Shown: piece by piece, positions 30,705 to 40,949 of the stretch
Layout: the number at the start of each line of letters is the position of its first letter
Position numbering within the stretch: position 1 is the stretch's first letter
NCBI GenBank assembly: GCA_002786025.1
Contig: NHNW01000041.1
Coordinates: forward strand, 310,001-374,000
Source of the DNA: Zasmidium citrigriseum
Taxonomy: Eukaryota > Ascomycota > Dothideomycetes > Mycosphaerellales > Mycosphaerellaceae
Direction of reading: 5' to 3'
DNA: 64,000 nucleotides
Notes under the pieces: generated by a model
The model's input: only the letters and a program-made list of their open reading frames with translations
What the model was told of the DNA's origin: nothing
The model's database searches: none
Position numbers and translations under genes: made by a program

Positions 30705-31496
30705 ATGTCGACCTCTCCCAAGCGCAAGCTCGATGCAGCAGACGACGACGAGCCATTGAAAAGAGCGAAAATGCACACCAACGGCGACAACGACATGGAC
30801 ACCGACGTCCCATTTGAGAAGCCCCCGGCAGATTCGCACATCAACCACACTGCTGCCCTGGCATACTGGTCCAGCACTCCCGCGACTGTCGATGGAGTTC
30901 TTGGAGGATACCCACAAGTCAGTCGCGTAGACCTTCAGGGCTCAGCGAACTTCCTCGCGAAACTACGACGGCAATCGAAGCACTTCCCACCATCAAATGG
31001 CAAGCTGAAAAGAGTTGTGGATTGCGGTGCGGGCATTGGCAGGATCACAAAGGGCTTTCTCAGCAATGTCGCAGAGACGGTGGACATCGTAGAGCCGGTT
31101 AAGGCGTTCACAGATCAAGTCAAAGACGAGCCGTGTGTGGGAGAGATCTACAACGTGGGCTTGGAGCAATGGCATCCGGAAGGGAAGGGGCTATACGATG
31201 TCGTATGGAACCAGTGGTGTGTGGGACAACTCACGGATGCGCAATTGGTCGCATATCTACAACGTCTGCCACCGGTCCTGAAAGAAGGAGGATGGATCAT
31301 TGTGAAGGAGAACCTGAGCAACCAATATCTTGGGGAAGATGTCTACGATGAAACCGACAGCAGTGTGACGAGGACCGACGACAAGTTCAGGAAGTTGTTC
31401 GAACAAGCAGGTCTGCGTCTCGTCAGCACGGAGCTGCAGAAGGGGTTTCCGAAGTCACTCTACCCGGTGCGAGTGTACGCTTTGCAGCCGAAGTAA
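30705..31496 (+). CDS. TAE1: Protein N-terminal (alpha-N) methyltransferase, NTMT1/Tae1 family
   Basis: Single exon, 263 residues from the ATG at 30705 (CACCCATGTCG). The family methylates the alpha-amino group of proteins whose N-terminus reads X-Pro-Lys/Arg after Met removal, such as ribosomal proteins. SAM-binding motif I is RVVDCGAGIGRITKGFL, and the family-specific segments DIVEPVKAFTDQVK, DVVWNQWCVGQLTDAQLV and GGWIIVKENLS are all present. The first 20 residues hold two basic clusters (KRK and KRAK around an acidic run), resembling a bipartite nuclear signal; this is an addition compared with yeast Tae1, which is mainly cytosolic. High confidence in family; localisation is inference. 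Confidence 0.93.
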   Translation: MSTSPKRKLDAADDDEPLKRAKMHTNGDNDMDTDVPFEKPPADSHINHTAALAYWSSTPATVDGVLGGYPQVSRVDLQGSANFLAKLRRQSKHFPPSNGKLKRVVDCGAGIGRITKGFLSNVAETVDIVEPVKAFTDQVKDEPCVGEIYNVGLEQWHPEGKGLYDVVWNQWCVGQLTDAQLVAYLQRLPPVLKEGGWIIVKENLSNQYLGEDVYDETDSSVTRTDDKFRKLFEQAGLRLVSTELQKGFPKSLYPVRVYALQPK

Positions 31497-32681
31497 CTCG
31501 CTGGAGCGATCACGGCCTTTACCAACGAATGGACTATTGGCCTTGGCTACCGAGCGGACTTCCAGACCTGAGGTCGCAGCGGGGACCACTTTATCACCAC
31601 CACGATCCAGGAAGGGCACCGCATGTCAAGGGTGCAGAAGAGGTTTCCCGACGGTCGTTTAGAAGGGAATTTATCATTACCCTTCGTGGTCTCCATCAAA
31701 AGGCAATCGACAAGCGCAATATCTCGAAGAGTCGCTCGAAGTTTCAAGGTGGCGGTTGCACGTGATCAGGCATAGGATGCATGAACCTGCAGGATCATCT
31801 GCAGGGAGCAGGTGAACAAGTCCGTTAAGAAATAGCTTTGAGGACCCCTCTCGGGTTGCAGGTGTGGTGGTGATGTGGACAGGCCGCGGCATTTGGTAGG
31901 CAGACCAGAACGAAGAAGAAAAGTAAAGCTTGTTCGGTCATATGCACACGGTATGAGCCGCGTTAGCCTTCTATCACGCTGCTGGTGAAGAAGATGAATC
32001 GACCCTTGCATCGACAACACGAGGCCCGGACTTCTCTTCTCGAATGTCGTTATTCCCGGTTCCGCGAAGCACGTAGCAATTGCCCAAAAGATCATGACAT
32101 TTATTGCTTTTTGTGGGCACATGAACGATGGCTTCGATAGGACATTCAACTGCTGGAAGTCACCTAGATTATCATGGTTCCGTAGTCCGCCTGGTTCTCC
32201 GGCCTCGAACACATCGAACGGAGCTGCCGTTGCATCCCTGCACCAGCCAAGGACAGGAGGACAGAGCCAAGAAAAGCAACAGCACGATATAAGTATCCAC
32301 ACGCATCTGCGTGGCGACACAACATGCATCCCACATGGCAATCCGCCCACCTGCGCATAGCTCGGATGCACAGCACCACGGACATGGTGCAGAAAGCGGC
32401 AGAGCTCGAGCGTCCAGAGCAGAAATCTCATCGCTTGGTGTGGTCTTGGAGTCTTGGATCGCGTGGCACCAGCGAGGGTTCTTCAACTTGGCTGTTCAAA
32501 CGCCACCAATAGCGTGATAGCAGCTCGCGACTTATTTTTCTTACATTGGGACTATCTGATCGTTTCCTCCTGCTTCCGACTTCGGGTTGCGCGCGAGAGA
32601 CGCCACTGGAAAAAAGTGCGCGTGGGTCTTGCCTTTGCGACGTGGGTTTAAAAAGTCATTCACCTGCCACCCTCGATCAAA
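31497..32681. other. Intergenic region upstream of siderophore transporter
   Basis: About 1.2 kb. No gene supported. It holds the methyltransferase 3' UTR and distal promoter of the transporter; a CACGTG palindrome is at 31759-31764. Confidence 0.5.
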
Positions 32682-32695
32682 ATCTGATAAGATAA
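32682..32695 (+). promoter_or_regulatory. GATA-factor (SreA-type) site of the siderophore transporter
   Basis: ATCTGATAAGATAA holds a full match to the extended site ATCWGATAA known for iron-responsive GATA repressors of ascomycetes (SreA, SRE, Sfu1), with a second GATAA directly after it. It lies about 100 bp before the ATG of a siderophore transporter, the expected place. This suggests repression when iron is plentiful. Confidence 0.75.
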
Positions 32696-32785
32696 GATCT
32701 CTACCTTGCTACAGCTCCAGCTCTCTCTTCTTGAGGCTGAGACCTCTCGTGTTCTCTGTTTTACTCTGTCGGGACTCTCGTCAAG

Positions 32786-34869
32786 ATGCGTCTTTCGCTG
32801 TCTGGCGGCGTCGAGCCAGTGGACCACAAGACCTACAGTCCAGACGTCCGCGAGGATTTGAATCCAGTTGAGTCGGACACGGTGCTCAAGGATCAGGAGG
32901 GACATGAGATCGACACGGTTGGCCAAGATGGTGTCAAAAAGGCTCAGGCGACGACGATTGTCTGGAGTCGCAATGCGCTCTTCGTCGTCTACGGACTGTA
33001 AGACTCTTGTGTTACTGTTGATGAAGTAGGAGCTGACCTTCCAGGATCTTCCTCATCTTCTTCGTCAACTCGTTCCAGCAGCAAACCAGCAACAACCTGT
33101 AAGAAGGACCGTAGCACACAAAAACGGTGGACGAACACTCACTGTACGCCAGCTCCGTCTATGTGACCAGTAGCTTCACGAAGCTTCAACTCATCCCGAC
33201 AGTGGGCATTGTGTCGACCATCATCGCTGGTAAGATCAAGCGGAAAGAAAGTTGACCAGCAGATGTTAATTGCTCTGCAGGTGTCATCAAGCTCCCGGTG
33301 GCCAAGCTCATGGATGTCTTCGGGCGACCCCAAGGTTACATGTTGATGTTGGTTTCTGCTGTTCTTGGTAAGTGCCAGTTGCTCGAAGACGCCATTCGAT
33401 CGTGCCTGACGTCTCTTAGGACTTGTTCTGATGGCGGCTTGTACAAACATTGAAACGTATGCTGCAGCCCAGGTCTTCTACTGGGTTGGCTTTAATGGTA
33501 TTGGGTACGTCTTGGACGTGTTCATCGCCGATACGTCTTCTCTCCAATGGCGAGCACTCCTGTTTGCCTTCACGACTTCGCCGTATATCGCAACGACGTT
33601 TGCGGGTCCTGCTGCGGCACAGAGCTTTCTTGCCACGAGCGGCTGGAGGTACGTCGACATGATGTCTTTCGATTTCCTCGATTTGATGCTAAGACATTGA
33701 TAGATGGGGTTACGGCGTCTATGCGATTATAGTCCCGGCCATCTCTGCTCCGTTCTTGGGCGTCTTCTGGTACAACCAGCGCCTCGCTAAGAAGCAAGGT
33801 ATCTTGGTACCATCTCGAGAAGCCTCTGGACGTAAATGGACTGAGTCTGTGGCCCATTACTTCGTGGAATTCGACTGTAAGTGATTGCCTTCTAGCTTGC
33901 AGGCGAAAAGACCCGGCTGACCCCCTTTCTGCAGTCGTCGGCATTTTCCTCATCTGCGCTGGATTCTCCCTCTTCCTTCTGCCCTTCTCTCTGGCCACCT
34001 CATCCGCGCAGCAATGGCGCTCTGGTCACATCATTGCCATGCTTGTCATTGGCTTCTGCCTGCTCATCGCCTTCGGGATCTGGGAGAAGTTCTTTGCTAA
34101 GAAGGCCTTCCTGCCGTTCCATTACCTCCACGATCGCACGGTCCTTGGCTCATGTCTCTTGCCCATGACGACCTGGATCAGCTTCTACTGCTGGGATGGA
34201 TACTTCAACCCCTATGTGCAGACCGTACACGACCTGAGCGTTACCAACGCCGGCTACGTGGCCAACATCTACAACCTCGGCTCCTGCTTCTGGGCTCTAG
34301 TCGTCGGTGTCCTTATTCGTTACTCAGGACGCTTCAAGTGGATCGCTTTGGCAGCCGTGCCTTTCGAGATTCTTGGCACCGGGCTCATGATCAAATTCCG
34401 TGAGGCTCACTGGGGAATTGGATACGTTGTCATGACCCAGATCTTCATCGCCTTTGCTGGTGGTACGTTAGTAATCTGTCAAGAGATTGCGATCATGGCG
34501 GCAGTCGGTCCAGCAAACATTGCTGTCGCGCTGGCTCTTCAAGGTCTCTTCGCTTCCGTTGGCGGTGCCATTGGAAGCTCGATCTCTGGCGCCATCTGGA
34601 CGAACACGTTCTACAAGTACTTGGTCGCCAATCTAACACAGGAGACTGTCGCCAATGCCACCATCATCTACTCCGACATCACGACCCAGCTCTCGTACCC
34701 GATAGGAGACCCGACCCGTACTGTCATCAACGAAGGATACGTTTACGCGCAGCGATACATGTGCATCGCCGGCACCGCAATCCTGTCGCTGTGCTTCATC
34801 TGGGTGCTGATGTGGAAGGACTACCGCGTGAAGGATTTCAAGGCGCCACCAGGTGCGAAGGTTTTCTGA
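32786..34869 (+). CDS. Siderophore-iron transporter, MFS (SIT family)
   Basis: Seven exons: 32786-32997, 33045-33098, 33153-33229, 33281-33367, 33420-33648, 33704-33876, 33935-34869; 588 residues. It belongs to the major facilitator siderophore-proton symporters (Sit1/Arn/MirB type), with about 14 predicted membrane segments after a polar N-terminal tail of 60 residues. Recognisable blocks are IFLIFFVNSFQQQT, YVTSSFTKLQLIPTVGIV, KLMDVFGRPQGY (the loop 2-3 MFS motif), VLDVFIADTSSLQWRAL and the extracellular loop with QRYMCIAGTAI near the C-terminus. All seven exons are needed for a continuous transporter. A GATA site is 100 bp upstream. No siderophore NRPS or ornithine monooxygenase is in the window, so it may import foreign siderophores or products made elsewhere. 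Confidence 0.95.
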
Positions 34870-35527
34870 TCGGCGCCTCGATTCTGAAACGACCACTTCG
34901 ACCGTGATTGGCAATGATGGCGACATCAAATTCGCAAACGGGCGCAGCTCCTGAAGTAGTACTTTTGACCGTCCAGTCACAGATCAAAGAATTCACATAT
35001 TTCCCTCTCAGTTGACAAATCCGCGATGTTGTAGGATGCCAAGCGCGGCTTTCGACCCCTTAGTTCTTACAAGTCGCGATCATCTTCATAGACGCGGCTC
35101 GTAGCACGACTCTAGCACGTGGGAGCGGCAACGAGATCTTGGTTGTTTGATCTTGGTGTTGGCAATAGACTTTCGTACCGTCCAGTCTCCACAACGCCTC
35201 GAAGGCCGACTTTGAAAGGTTCCGAACGGGACATGAGGCCACCACGGGCTGTTCGTACCAGGATGCCTAGGTTCTCGAAGACACCACCCAGCGAGCTTCG
35301 GTGGCCGTCGACGGCCATGTGTAGATCCAGCAGGCTGGTTGATTCAGTAACCTTGGCACAATTGGGGCCGTTGGTGCATGAAACCGAAGCCACGGTGGTG
35401 CCGAAACGCCTTCGAGTCGCGACTCTCCTTGTGGACGCAGGAGGTAGGGCTGAGGACTTCCCGTCGCGTTCGAGATAAGGCTCGTAATGGCGTTCGCAGA
35501 GGCGTCATTTCGAAGGGTCTGTCGCTA
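34870..35527. other. Intergenic region with two opposed open frames
   Basis: About 660 bp between the transporter and the inserted transposon. At 35112-35478 both strands stay open for more than 90 codons with rather coding-like composition, but neither has a domain I recognise nor a convincing start. It could be a gene remnant. Confidence 0.4.
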
Positions 35528-35536
35528 CGTGCCGTG

Positions 35537-35576
35537 CGCCGACACTAAATCGGACACCAGCAGCCACCGGACACCA
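35537..35576 (+). repeat. Left terminal inverted repeat of MITE
   Basis: 40 bp, perfectly complementary to 35841-35880. It contains the 9-mer CGGACACCA twice, 18 bp apart, which may be transposase-binding repeats (inference). Confidence 0.93.
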
Positions 35577-35840
35577 CACCACCAAATCGCATAAATTCAA
35601 CACTCTCTCTACACTGATTTTATGCCAGCGGCCGAGGGGCCCCCCTCGCGGCCTGGCCTAGGGGTTGGGGAGGAACGACCCTCCCCCAACGGCGGAGGGG
35701 TTTCGGTCGCGGAGGTGTGTTAACACCACCCCTAGTAGAGAATGTGTTGTCGACGTAGCGGCCCCAACGACGCGGAGCGAGGAGGTGAGGCCGCGCTCAG
35801 AAAAACGCAGTTGGTACAGCACGTACTTAGAGGCTGGTGC

Positions 35841-35880
35841 TGGTGTCCGGTGGCTGCTGGTGTCCGATTTAGTGTCGGCG
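35841..35880 (-). repeat. Right terminal inverted repeat of MITE
   Basis: 40 bp, reverse complement of 35537-35576 without mismatch, followed directly by the right copy of the 9-bp duplication. Confidence 0.93.
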
Positions 35881-36116
35881 CGTGCCGTGTCGAATGGAGG
35901 ATCAGCCAGCAAACGGTTGCTGGACCTTCGATGGCGTGCGCTTGTAGACAGACTTCATTTCGAGGCCCGGGAGCAGCATAAGACGCAAGGCTCCCGACTC
36001 ATGCTGCCCTCGAGCCGGTCCTGGCGAGAGGAACAGGTCATCCGCTGCTGGGACTGGGACCAGACACCCTGGTCATTCATCTCCCGGCCTGCAATTTGGC
36101 AGCGCCAGATATATTG

Positions 36117-38597
36117 ATGAACATGGCCACCACGACGGTGCAACACCTCCACCTCCGGAAGAGTTCCTGCGGCGTGCCCATTGAATTCAAATATATTGAC
36201 GCAACGTCGGCCGCGTTCGTGCTGCACAGCATGGAGGAATCGGACGCCTCTTCCACCAACGACGACGAGCAGCAGTTCTACGACGCGGAAGTTGGCAGTG
36301 GAAGCGTTGACGCCCCAAATTTGAACGGGCAGCAAAAGGCACAGGCAGTCCAGCTAGCTCCGCGATTGGCCGCCGCACCACGCGTGCGATCATCATCGCG
36401 CGCCTCCAGCTCTCACTACCAAGCTCCCACCGACCTGTCGCTCCGCCGCATCCAGGACGAGGACACGAGAAGAGAGCTGCCCAACCTTCCGCCCATTCCT
36501 CCCAAATATCTCAAGACCGGCCGGCCCGCCTCAGTCGCCGTCTTCCCGCCTGCAGCCTCCACGGCCATCGAGTCTCCTGCGCTGCGCAGAGCCGCCAGTG
36601 CTGCGGGCGCGAGGGATAGACCAGCGTCCGCGTCCTTTAATACTCCTCCCCCCGGCCGCCCTCGCGATGCGATAGCCCAGGCGAGCCAGAGCCAGCGCGA
36701 ACCGAAGCAGCAAGGAATACAGAACTCGCGCGCGAACGAGCTGCCGGTTATTCCACGGCGGACTAGAGCGAAGACGGTCCACGCCAGCATCACACCCACG
36801 TCCAAAACAACAACACCAATATTGCTACCCAGCACCGCCCGCGCCCGCGACACCATGGATTTCTACGAGTCGCATCGCCCGCCCTCGCACATCTCCACCA
36901 AGCGCCGCTCTCTCCCTGCTGACGCTGACATTTATGACCGTCGACCGAGCACCAGCGGTAACATTTACGCGCGCCCCTCGTCACGACTCAGTGCCAACCG
37001 ATCGACGGATCTACAGCGGCATATGGATCAGTACAAGAACCCTTCGACTCGTTCGTCGTACCAGCTGGGCGATTCAGCTTCGGTGTCCGCATACTCCAGT
37101 TCTGGACGCGCCCGTCGTTACTCAGTTGTCCCTGATCGCTCGCCCCTTTCGCCGACGCGTCTGCGGGAACGCCTCCACTCGCCTGAAGTACCCCAGTACG
37201 GACGCAGGAGACCCTCTTTCGGTGCTCCTATCTCCAGCGCGCACCAGAACAATCAAATGACTACTCTCGAATCGTCTGAAGGGTCCCCGGCGGAGGAATC
37301 GGAGCCAAAATTAAGCGAATCTACTTCCGCAGAATCGCAACCAGAGGACAACGTATGGGACGAGCTGGACGAGCTCAAGTTGCGCATCAAGGAGCTCGAA
37401 ATGAAGGACAAGGTGCCTACAGTCTCGAGTGCTGCCGCCTCTGGCGACTCAAGCGATCGACCACGCACTGCGACCACGGCTCCCACCACTATTGATTCAT
37501 CCCCCAAACACGAACGCAAGCGAGACTCGGAAAGGAAGAAGGCGACCCCTACACCACCTCCAGAGACGCCAACTGGAGGAAATGCCCTCAGCAACATTCA
37601 CCCACCTCTTCACACCGCATTGGCCAAAGCTCAAACTTTATTGAATGCATCGCTGTACAGGACCTTGGAGGCAGCTTCGAACGATGCTCTTCAACTTGCC
37701 GCCATCACAGGCAGTGCTGGTCCTCAGGGTACTAACTTCTCCGCGGCTTCAATCATCAATGGCCTGACTGTCTCCGACCGACATGTGCGACGTAAGGTCG
37801 ACAACATGTGTCGCAATCTTACTGAGCTGGCAATTGCTTTGTGTGAAGGAAAACATGAGGCTCCAGATTTCGTTTCATCGCCGACTTCCATGGAGACTGC
37901 CAGACAAGAATCGCCTTCGTTCAGGTACACTGAAAGCCACGCACCTTCTCGAGCAGTCAGCAACCCTCGACCCATGAGCCGATTGGAGGCAAGAAGGACC
38001 AGCATTCTCGGCGGCAACTCATTGGTACCCTACGAAAGCATCAGCCCTCGAGGAAGTGTTGGCGACATTTCCGGCTCTGAGCAAGAGCCTACTTCAGCCA
38101 AATCGAACCCACCTCAACTGCGCCGCGTCAGTCGCGCTCCAAGCGGCTTGCGCAGTCGCATGCAGCGCCAGGACGAAACTAGCGGCGACGACGAAACGAA
38201 CCTCCGGCCACCTTCACGTGCCATGACTGATGTCGGCTCGTTGCGAACCAAGTCAAGGATTGGGAGCGAGAACAGATCTCCAGGCGCACAACGAACCCCC
38301 AGCTTGCGCGAAGTCCTTGCCTCCAAACGGAATAACGAAGCATATGAGGGGAACCGCGAAACACCAAGGATTTCATCAATCGGCTCTGATCACAGGCGCC
38401 GGCGACTGTTTGATCAGCAATCCACGCCTCCTGTTAGGGAGGAAGAGGAAGACGGGCCCGACGAATACCACACACCTTCACAACCACGACGACGCGTTAC
38501 CTCCATGGGCGGCCAGTTCAGCTCGCGGAGGTCGCTGGGTGACATCCCTGGGCGGACGTCGAGTCTAAATCAACGACGCCACATTATCACGGAATAG
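36117..38597 (+). CDS. Large disordered protein with conserved WDELDELKLRIKELE helix
   Basis: Single exon; the first ATG is 36117 and the one at 36123 has a better context (AACATGGCC). About 826 residues. Mostly low complexity, rich in Ser, Arg and Pro. Two more ordered blocks are seen: NVWDELDELKLRIKELEMK (about 411-429), likely a coiled coil, and a helical part about 500-590 (HTALAKAQTLLNASLYRTLE, then RHVRRKVDNMCRNLTELAIA). Such proteins are widespread in filamentous ascomycetes, commonly labelled LPXTG-motif or hypothetical proteins, which says nothing about function. No signal peptide or membrane segment. The transposon ends 237 bp upstream of the start, so it may sit in the promoter or 5' UTR. 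Confidence 0.82.
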   Translation: MNMATTTVQHLHLRKSSCGVPIEFKYIDATSAAFVLHSMEESDASSTNDDEQQFYDAEVGSGSVDAPNLNGQQKAQAVQLAPRLAAAPRVRSSSRASSSHYQAPTDLSLRRIQDEDTRRELPNLPPIPPKYLKTGRPASVAVFPPAASTAIESPALRRAASAAGARDRPASASFNTPPPGRPRDAIAQASQSQREPKQQGIQNSRANELPVIPRRTRAKTVHASITPTSKTTTPILLPSTARARDTMDFYESHRPPSHISTKRRSLPADADIYDRRPSTSGNIYARPSSRLSANRSTDLQRHMDQYKNPSTRSSYQLGDSASVSAYSSSGRARRYSVVPDRSPLSPTRLRERLHSPEVPQYGRRRPSFGAPISSAHQNNQMTTLESSEGSPAEESEPKLSESTSAESQPEDNVWDELDELKLRIKELEMKDKVPTVSSAAASGDSSDRPRTATTAPTTIDSSPKHERKRDSERKKATPTPPPETPTGGNALSNIHPPLHTALAKAQTLLNASLYRTLEAASNDALQLAAITGSAGPQGTNFSAASIINGLTVSDRHVRRKVDNMCRNLTELAIALCEGKHEAPDFVSSPTSMETARQESPSFRYTESHAPSRAVSNPRPMSRLEARRTSILGGNSLVPYESISPRGSVGDISGSEQEPTSAKSNPPQLRRVSRAPSGLRSRMQRQDETSGDDETNLRPPSRAMTDVGSLRTKSRIGSENRSPGAQRTPSLREVLASKRNNEAYEGNRETPRISSIGSDHRRRRLFDQQSTPPVREEEEDGPDEYHTPSQPRRRVTSMGGQFSSRRSLGDIPGRTSSLNQRRHIITE

Positions 38598-39883
38598 AGT
38601 TCCCTCGATCACAGACCATCCATTGATAGTTTGCTGGACTACTCCAACGACACCATCATGGCGCTTACGACTTTACACTTCTGATTGGCATTGCGACTTC
38701 ATTGTCGTCTGAGATACAACGACAGCGATTGGTTCGATGTTGGAATTTGCATGGGCAGACGGTTTACGGTTGTATGACTTATGGTGTGGTGTTTTGGCTG
38801 CACAAGTGTTGTTTTGCTTAGGATACCCAGACTTTGCAGCGTTTCACGGCCGTCTTCAGCATTATTCAATACAACAACCCTTCATGACTCTCACTTCTGC
38901 AGAAAGATCCTCCGTCCGCTCGAACTGGAAAATTGACGTTCTCCGCACGATCACACCAGTCTGGGCTCTTCAATGGCTGTTTGCACTCTTGGTCATTGGC
39001 AACAAATCTGGGGATTGCTGATTGCAGAGGACATAGGTGTTCTACCTTGGCACGCCTCGCTGTCTTGGACAAAAAAATGTGCCCATTTATCCCGAGTTTG
39101 CCGACAGCGACTAGACAGTCTAGCAGGCCATTCAAGAGCTTGGAGATATATGTTCGCTCGGAGAGAGCTCATATTCCAGTCTGAGCGGAAGAAGGGGGGC
39201 TAACATTGGTGTTCCGGTCAAACTGGAAGTTGACAGCATTCTCTAACTTTGTCGCAAAAGCCTGGGAGTGCAACGAGCTCTTGAAGGGCTCGGCGTCAGT
39301 CACTTTTCCAGAGAGATCCGACGTTGACGGTTGAGTAGGGTGGACCTCAGAAGGAGCCAGCAACCAGGTCGTCATCTTCCCACGAGAACAATATGCCCAA
39401 TGTAGTCATTGCGCTCCAGGCACGTGGCAGGAGCGACCAACAGACATCACAATCAGCCTGTTTGTTCGTTCGTTCGATTCGATTGACTTCATCATGCAGA
39501 ACTCCTGTGATGCCAAGCATCGAGCTCCTGTGAGAGGACGAATGACTGCGCCACAGTTGTATCAAAACTTGGATGTGGGCGCGTGAGATCTGCGGGCAAG
39601 GGTGGACCGGGTTGGCTGATGCGCAGTCACAGTCCCTTCCGGGTGACGTATGTTTCACTGGGGCCCAGACGTACGTGACGATGAGAGCAGGACGCGTTTG
39701 GTGATGTGGATGGCAGCAGGTTGTGGGAGGATTGTTGGGAGGTGGGATAAGTATATCTACTTGGTCATCGTGTTTCGTTTCTCCTCACTTCCATTTTGAC
39801 TCTGGACTTTGTTGAACAACTCGAAGAATTGCAAAAGCTATTGAATATTCGAAAGATCTCGACTTTATCGACAAATCACGACG
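38598..39883. other. Intergenic region
   Basis: About 1.3 kb between two plus-strand genes. No gene supported. A TATA-like GTATATC lies near 39751, about 130 bp before the next start codon. Confidence 0.5.
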
Positions 39884-40532
39884 ATGGCAGACCAACTCAA
39901 GCAAGCCGGCCAGCAGGCTCAACAAACCGCCAGCGAAGGCACATCGAAATGGAACGCCATGACCGATGAGCAGAAGAAGCAGACCTTCGACTCTCTTCCC
40001 GAAGACCAGAAGAAGGGCAAGACATACATGGAGTGGCTCTCAGAAGGCTACCAGCACCAGAAAGAGAATTGGATGCCGTGGATCGAGGACATGTACCTCA
40101 AGTGGTTCACCAACGACAACAAGACGAGCTATGCTGCCAAGAGTGAGTATCGAACAGCATAGACGAATCGATCTTGACAGAAATGCTGATTCGTGTCGTT
40201 TAGGTCAACTCGACAAGTCTAAAGTCACCGGCATTGAACAAGTCGACACTCTCCAAGATGGCGTTAACAATCTCGCCGCTGGACAAGTAGGCAAGGGCGG
40301 CTTGCTGCAGCCCGTAGGCGACATGGTGAGCAAGGAGGGCGTCAACCGTGCCGAGCGTGGTGGTAAAGACGCCGATGGCTCGTACGGTGGGCAGGCTGCT
40401 GCTGTCGTCGATCCAGTTGCAAAGAACGCTCAGAGCGCTGGTAGCTCCATGTGGTCGGGCGCGCAAAGCGCTGCGGGATCTGTCACTGGCATGTTCAGTG
40501 GAGGGAACAAGGAGGGCGAGGCGAAGAAGTAG
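39884..40532 (+). CDS. Small Ala/Gly/Gln-rich hydrophilic protein
   Basis: Two exons, 39884-40142 and 40204-40532; 195 residues. The N-terminal half is hydrophilic and helical (MADQLKQAGQQAQQTASEG; then TMEWLSEGYQ-like aromatic stretch around YMEWLSEGYQHQKENWMPW). The second exon continues with SQLDKSKVTGIEQVDTLQDG and ends in an Ala/Gly/Ser-rich tail. I do not recognise a named family; similar short proteins are common in Pezizomycotina, and the composition recalls stress-related hydrophilic proteins, but I have no motif to support that. The intron has clean borders (A|GTGAGT and TTTAG). No signal peptide. Confidence 0.8.
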
Positions 40533-40949
40533 ATCGACAGACGGGCAATGCGACTTATGAGACCATGAGGTTATGATGGAGGACACGTGTTGTATTAGTA
40601 GCCTATACCTGGTCGAGTACCTGCGGTCCAGTAGAATGTGTTGCTAGTGAATACATCTTTGCGATTCAGAACTTTGTGCTCGACACCGAATCCACGGTGG
40701 ACTCGACCTCACCTTTTCACGACACCGCACCTCCCAAACGGCCATCATCACATGCAAATCGAAATGAGTCAGTGCGCCTGCCGTTGAAAGCGCAGACACT
40801 AGATCGCAACTGCTTTCCAACCCAATCTCCAACTTGCAACATCCAACCTGCCTCGCAACAGAAATTTCAAAACCACACCCAAATCCATCCTCGACCAAAC
40901 AAGAAACCAACCCACCAAGAAGAAACAACTCAACTCGATCTTCCTCACA
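40533..40949. other. Intergenic region
   Basis: 417 bp between two plus-strand genes; 3' UTR and promoter. A long antisense ORF crosses it from the next gene and is considered a shadow. Confidence 0.5.

Larger units (their letters stand above)
35528..35889. mobile_element. Non-autonomous DNA transposon (MITE) with 40-bp TIRs and 9-bp target duplication
   Basis: The element proper is 35537-35880 (344 bp). Its left end 35537-35576 and right end 35841-35880 are perfect 40-bp inverted repeats starting CGCCGACACTAAATCGGACA. On each side lies the same 9-mer, CGTGCCGTG (35528-35536 and 35881-35889), a target-site duplication. Nine-base duplications with long inverted ends are typical of Mutator-like elements (MULEs), so it is probably a deletion derivative or MITE of that group. 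There is no transposase ORF. The interior is GC-rich with small palindromes (for example GAGGGGCCCCCCTC near 35633) and shows no C-to-T decay. The perfect ends argue for recent insertion. Confidence 0.92.
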
